Below, piece after piece: positions 24,245-27,447 of a stretch of 27,447 nucleotides of DNA (positions are counted from its first letter, which is position 1; every line of letters starts with the position of its first letter). The DNA comes from an uncultured Lachnospiraceae bacterium. GTDB lineage: Bacteria > Bacillota > Clostridia > Lachnospirales > Lachnospiraceae. The notes under the pieces are model-generated. The model was not told the origin of the DNA, made no database searches, and worked only from the letters and a program-made list of their open reading frames with translations. The position numbers were made by a program, and so were the translations under genes. The DNA lies in NCBI GenBank assembly GCA_910586755.1, contig CAJUJM010000100.1, positions 1-27,447 of the forward strand, written 5' to 3'.

Positions 24245-25453
24245 ATGAATAAGATATTATTTGTAATTTCCACATTAGAAGGGGGTGGTGCAGAAAGGAC
24301 GTTGTCCAATATTGTAACTCATTTTCCAGATAACTGGCATGTTGATATCCTGATAAATAATAAATCATTTATCCAATATCCATATAAAGGAAGAATATTG
24401 TCTCTCTCTCTTCCGGGGTGTGGAGAAAGAAAAACGATTTTATATTTTTTGAGAGAAGTTATTAAAAGAACCTTCTATTTAAGGAAGATAAAGAAAGAAA
24501 ACCACTATAGGGCATGTATCAGCTTTTTGCCAAGTTCCAATATTTCCAATGTGCTTTCGGGAAATAAATATTGTAAAACTATTGTTTCCATCCACAGTAA
24601 TCCTATTAATAACAGACTTGGACTTTTTGGAAAGATAGGAGTTATCTTATCAATTAAATTGATATATGTTCATGCAGATAAAATAATAAGTGTTTCAGAA
24701 GAGATTACTTCGGGACTAATAAGATATCTGAAAATATCAAAGGGTAAAACCAGAACCATAATAAATGGATACGATAGCCAATGGCTACGGGAGAGGATGA
24801 AGGTTCCTCCCAAAAATAAAAAGGTTGAAGTCCTCCCTGCAAATGAGCAGAAAATTGTAATTACAGTAGGAAGAATGGTTGAGGAAAAGGGGCAATGGCA
24901 TTTAATCAGAGCTTTTTCAAAAGTAGTAAAAAAGGAGAAAAATGCCAAATTGCTGCTTATTGGGGACGGTTTGCTAAAAGAGTACTTGGAAAAATTGGTG
25001 AATCAGTACGATTTAGGGGGAAAAGTTATTTTTATAGGATACACTGAAAATCCGTTTTGGTATTATGCATTGGCAGATGTTTTTATCTTGCCGTCGCTGT
25101 CAGAAGGATATCCCAATGCTCTGGTGGAAGCTGTCTGCTGTGGAGTGCCATGCATTGCGGCAGATGTACATTCGGGTGCGCGGGAGATACTGGCGCCTCA
25201 ATTAGATGCGGCAGGAAAAAGAATAGAGGATGTATCAGAAGAAAAATACGGCGTATTGATTCCGGTATGTAGCGGACAAATGTATCAGCATCAAGAACCA
25301 CTTGAATTAGGAGAAAGGAAAATGGCAGAGGCAATTTTGAAGTTATTGGAAGATGCCTCAAAAAGGTTTCATTATAGACAAAAAAGCATAGAAAGAAGTA
25401 AGGTTTTGGAAATGAATACAGTAATTGATAAATGGATTGATGTTATAGTATGA
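24245..25453 (+). CDS. GT4 family glycosyltransferase
   Basis: This 402-residue GT-B transferase starts MNKILFVISTLEGGGAERTL, the usual GT4 N-terminal loop. The donor domain has VGRMVEEKGQWHLIRAF and LIGDG, then SEGYPNALVEA with the E-x7-E pair Glu287 and Glu295, followed by GVPCIAADVHSGAREIL. AGAGAGG at 24231-24237 precedes ATG 24245 by 7 nt; the upstream GTG 24221 has no good site. This stretch looks somewhat richer in A+T than the pel genes, a hint that this module has a different history. It resembles WbpH/PglA-like N-acetylhexosamine transferases, but the sugar cannot be assigned. Confidence 0.9.
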   Translation: MNKILFVISTLEGGGAERTLSNIVTHFPDNWHVDILINNKSFIQYPYKGRILSLSLPGCGERKTILYFLREVIKRTFYLRKIKKENHYRACISFLPSSNISNVLSGNKYCKTIVSIHSNPINNRLGLFGKIGVILSIKLIYVHADKIISVSEEITSGLIRYLKISKGKTRTIINGYDSQWLRERMKVPPKNKKVEVLPANEQKIVITVGRMVEEKGQWHLIRAFSKVVKKEKNAKLLLIGDGLLKEYLEKLVNQYDLGGKVIFIGYTENPFWYYALADVFILPSLSEGYPNALVEAVCCGVPCIAADVHSGAREILAPQLDAAGKRIEDVSEEKYGVLIPVCSGQMYQHQEPLELGERKMAEAILKLLEDASKRFHYRQKSIERSKVLEMNTVIDKWIDVIV

Positions 25454-26472
25454 ATGAGTTGGTTTCTATTATCGTACCTGCTTACCAGGAAGAATCCAGA
25501 ATAGAGCGCTGCCTTCAAAGTATTCTTGCTTCCACATACACTAATCTGGAATTGATTATAGTAAATGACGGTTCCACTGACAATACAGAGAAAGTGATAC
25601 AAGACTTTAAAAGGAAGAATGAGCCTCAGACAGCTTTGTTTAAACTGGTTACGGTTCCCAGGGGAGGGGCAGCTAGGGCTCGCAATTACGGATTAAGGCT
25701 TGCAAGGGGGGATTATATTGGATTTGTAGATGCTGACGATATGATTCATCCTGAAATGATCGAGAAGCTAGCTGACAGTCTGGGAAGGGGAAATGATTTA
25801 TCCATATGCAGGCTTATATTTTGTGACGAAGCAGGAGTTCCAAAACCTCATCAACATGCCCCAGGCAAGGATAGGAAAAAATGCCCTAACCAGGCGCTGG
25901 AGATGATTATGTGGGAACAGATTCAGATGAGTCTTTGCGCTGCTCTGTTCCGACGTGAAGTAATTATAGGACAAGGAGGAAAACCAGAAATATTTTGTCC
26001 TGAGGATGTAGTTGCATTTGAAGATTTTGCTTTTATCTGTGAATATGCAGGCCGCTGCAGAGGTTTTGTGGAGAGATTGGACTTTGACGGTTATTTTTAT
26101 TGTAAACATGAAGGGAGCTCGTCAACCCGAATCTATACTGCAAGGGAAATTTGCTATGCCTTGCAACCAATTCTGGCTATAGGGGAGAAGTTTTGTGCCC
26201 CGGGTTTTAGCTCGCATAAGCTTTTATATACATTCTTATTTATAGACTATTGGTATAAAGAAGCCCTTCGCAGCAGCAGGCATGATTTTTCTCCAGACTC
26301 GGAAAATTGGAGAATTTGTATGGAGGAGTTGGAACGATATGAGGACGTTTTCATGAATTCCCGCAAGGTTTCCCTATACAGAAAAACAGCCATGTGGATA
26401 ATTAGAAGACATCCTGGCTTAGGCTGGATTGTGGCAAAGACATGGGGAAGGCTGATAATCGGAACACCCTAA
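25450..26472 (+). CDS. GT2 family glycosyltransferase
   Basis: This 340-residue GT-A transferase begins ELVSIIVPAYQEESRIERCL (3-22), with NDGS at 39-42, ARARNYGLRLARGDY and the metal site DADD near residues 95-98. FCPEDVVAFEDFAFICEYAG carries the late acidic pair. The start overlaps the previous stop (ATGA), so the two are coupled. It is the last gene before the 134-nt structured gap, and no terminator with a T-run follows, so transcription may continue into the second polytopic gene. Donor and acceptor unknown. Confidence 0.9.
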   Translation: MNELVSIIVPAYQEESRIERCLQSILASTYTNLELIIVNDGSTDNTEKVIQDFKRKNEPQTALFKLVTVPRGGAARARNYGLRLARGDYIGFVDADDMIHPEMIEKLADSLGRGNDLSICRLIFCDEAGVPKPHQHAPGKDRKKCPNQALEMIMWEQIQMSLCAALFRREVIIGQGGKPEIFCPEDVVAFEDFAFICEYAGRCRGFVERLDFDGYFYCKHEGSSSTRIYTAREICYALQPILAIGEKFCAPGFSSHKLLYTFLFIDYWYKEALRSSRHDFSPDSENWRICMEELERYEDVFMNSRKVSLYRKTAMWIIRRHPGLGWIVAKTWGRLIIGTP

Positions 26473-26487
26473 AAGGAAACTCGAAGT

Positions 26488-26577
26488 CAAATACCCAGCA
26501 GCAAGCTGTAGGATATTTGGCCCTGGCGGCAGTTGCCAGGTGTTCATGCGAGTATGCACATTTGGTTCGTTGCTCGC
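26488..26577 (+). repeat. Structured intergenic element with three hairpins
   Basis: The 134-nt gap holds CAAATA/TATTTG arms (26488-26493, 26514-26519), a perfect CCTGGC/GCCAGG hairpin (26522-26540), and an imperfect 10-bp stem GTGTTCATGC-GA-GTATGCACAT (26540-26561) that competes with GCGAG/CTCGC (26548-26577). It has no T-run, so it is not a standard terminator. The CAGGTG followed by a dyad with a GA(A) centre recalls the 86-bp repeat at the left edge, which suggests an interspersed palindromic element. Confidence 0.55.
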
Positions 26578-26606
26578 GGAAATAAAATGTGACAGAGGAT
26601 AGAGAT

Positions 26607-27447
26607 ATGGATGCATATTGGATATTAGAATATGTGAAAGTATTGGCCGGATATACATTTTTAATGTTTCTATGGCCCTCCGTTGTCTTTGGAGAGTATT
26701 TAAAAGGAAAATCAAAGAGAGATATTTTCAGCTTCTGCGTAACGGTTCAAATTGTTATTATAAATACCGTTGTCCTTATGCTAGGCCTCTTTGGGATTTT
26801 ACATATCAGGCTGGTTGCCATTTTGTTCTATGGAATTTTTCTGGCAGCTGTCCTGCGAAAAGGCTGGTTTCAATGGTTTCTGGCAGGTAAGGATAAAATA
26901 AAGCTACAGGGGATTCCCAAAGTGAAAGGGGAATGGATTCTTCTGATGGCTGTGGTTGGCTTTGGAACTCTTTACTTTTCCTATGGGTCATTCCAGGTCC
27001 ATTCTTATGGGGTATACGATGTATTTCTCCATCATGGATGGGTTAATAAGCTGGCAGAGGGAAAAATATTTCCAAACGGCATTTATCCGGAAGGAATGCA
27101 TTGCTTTATTTATTGTCTGTACGCTTTATTTGGGATTCGTATTTACAGCAGTATGCTGTACTTACAGAGCATTCATATTGCAGTTTTTTTTCTGTCAGCC
27201 TATGTTTTGCTTCGGGAAGTCTTTCACTGGCGCTATTCGCCGATTTTTGTACTTTGTCTTTATGCGGTCCTGGATATTTTTGGGGGACACTCTATGTACC
27301 GGCTTCCACTGACACTGCCCATGGAGTTTGGCCTGCACACACAGTTTCTGTGCGGGGCGTATTTTGCCCGTTATATGAAAAAAACAGGGCCTGAGCAGGG
27401 AAAACGAACCGATCTGTTTCTGTTTGCGATGGCATTAGCGGCATCTA
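26607..27447 (+). CDS. Partial paralogue of the large polytopic membrane protein, cut by the window edge
   Basis: The open frame runs 280 codons from ATG 26607 to the end of the window without a stop. It is clearly related to the 740-residue protein at 15419: both start with the same architecture (WI-x-EY-x-KV, then FLMFLWPSVVF, GKSK, FSFCVTV), and both keep the early loop with Asp (Asp138 here), HH, W, EGKIF, G-x-YP and MHCFIYC. The later segments TLPMEFGLHT and W-R-Y-S-P-I-F-V-L also match. AGAGGATAGAG precedes the ATG. I read the frame through to the end and saw no frameshift. Function is the same open question as for its partner: GT-C-like transferase or polymerase. Confidence 0.85.
   Translation, partial: MDAYWILEYVKVLAGYTFLMFLWPSVVFGEYLKGKSKRDIFSFCVTVQIVIINTVVLMLGLFGILHIRLVAILFYGIFLAAVLRKGWFQWFLAGKDKIKLQGIPKVKGEWILLMAVVGFGTLYFSYGSFQVHSYGVYDVFLHHGWVNKLAEGKIFPNGIYPEGMHCFIYCLYALFGIRIYSSMLYLQSIHIAVFFLSAYVLLREVFHWRYSPIFVLCLYAVLDIFGGHSMYRLPLTLPMEFGLHTQFLCGAYFARYMKKTGPEQGKRTDLFLFAMALAAS

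Noticed and set aside
26956..27394. Two overlapping plus-strand frames at the right edge, suggesting a frameshifted gene
   Set aside because: Both are out-of-frame shadows; the real frame from 26607 is open to the window end and matches the paralogue throughout.

Overview
The window reads like the chromosome of a Gram-positive anaerobe of the Clostridia, most likely Lachnospiraceae-like. The reasons are strong AGGAGG-type ribosome binding sites, moderate G+C with AT-rich intergenic gaps, a PBSX-like contractile-tail module, and the family mix of the polysaccharide genes (Gram-positive Pel-type genes, DUF1919, FrhB-like and pyruvyltransferase families). The genus cannot be fixed from sequence reading alone.

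Left part (1-4824): the distal end of a contractile phage tail or phage-tail-like particle locus. It starts with a tandem 86-bp structured repeat (1-243). Five plus-strand genes follow: baseplate J-like, a DUF2313/XkdU-like tail protein, a tail-collar fibre protein, a glycine-rich fibre or adhesin, and a protein with two carbohydrate-binding-like modules. A clean intrinsic terminator closes the block at 4801-4824. No holin, endolysin, integrase or capsid gene is in view.

Middle (4825-5898): mostly regulatory DNA around a minus-strand XRE-family repressor (5215-5577). The left half holds two long palindromes that share an 8-bp core in opposite orientation. The right half holds a convincing sigma-A promoter with overlapping dyads, then a leader of about 150 nt with two tandem hairpin repeats that show compensatory changes.

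Right part (5899-27447): one long, tightly packed plus-strand exopolysaccharide operon. The first five genes match the Gram-positive Pel layout. They are an NAD-epimerase-like/PelD fusion with a c-di-GMP I-site motif (RxxD), a PelE-like membrane/TPR protein, a DUF2194-like protein in the PelA slot, the PelF glycosyltransferase and the PelG exporter. Then come a DUF4874/DUF4832-like lipoprotein, a large polytopic GT-C-like membrane protein, a DUF1919 protein, a polysaccharide pyruvyltransferase, an FrhB-like iron-sulfur protein, an ABC exporter, and four glycosyltransferases (GT2, GT2, GT4, GT2). After a 134-nt gap with a structured element, a second copy of the polytopic gene begins and runs off the window.

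Working model (inference): XRE and the leader control transcription, c-di-GMP gates the PelD-E-F-G machine, and the downstream genes make, decorate (glycosyl and pyruvyl groups) and export a composite or second glycan. Most notable are the PelD-fused epimerase domain that has lost its catalytic lysine, the PelA-slot protein without visible NodB deacetylase motifs, the covarying leader hairpins, and the mirror-image palindromes.
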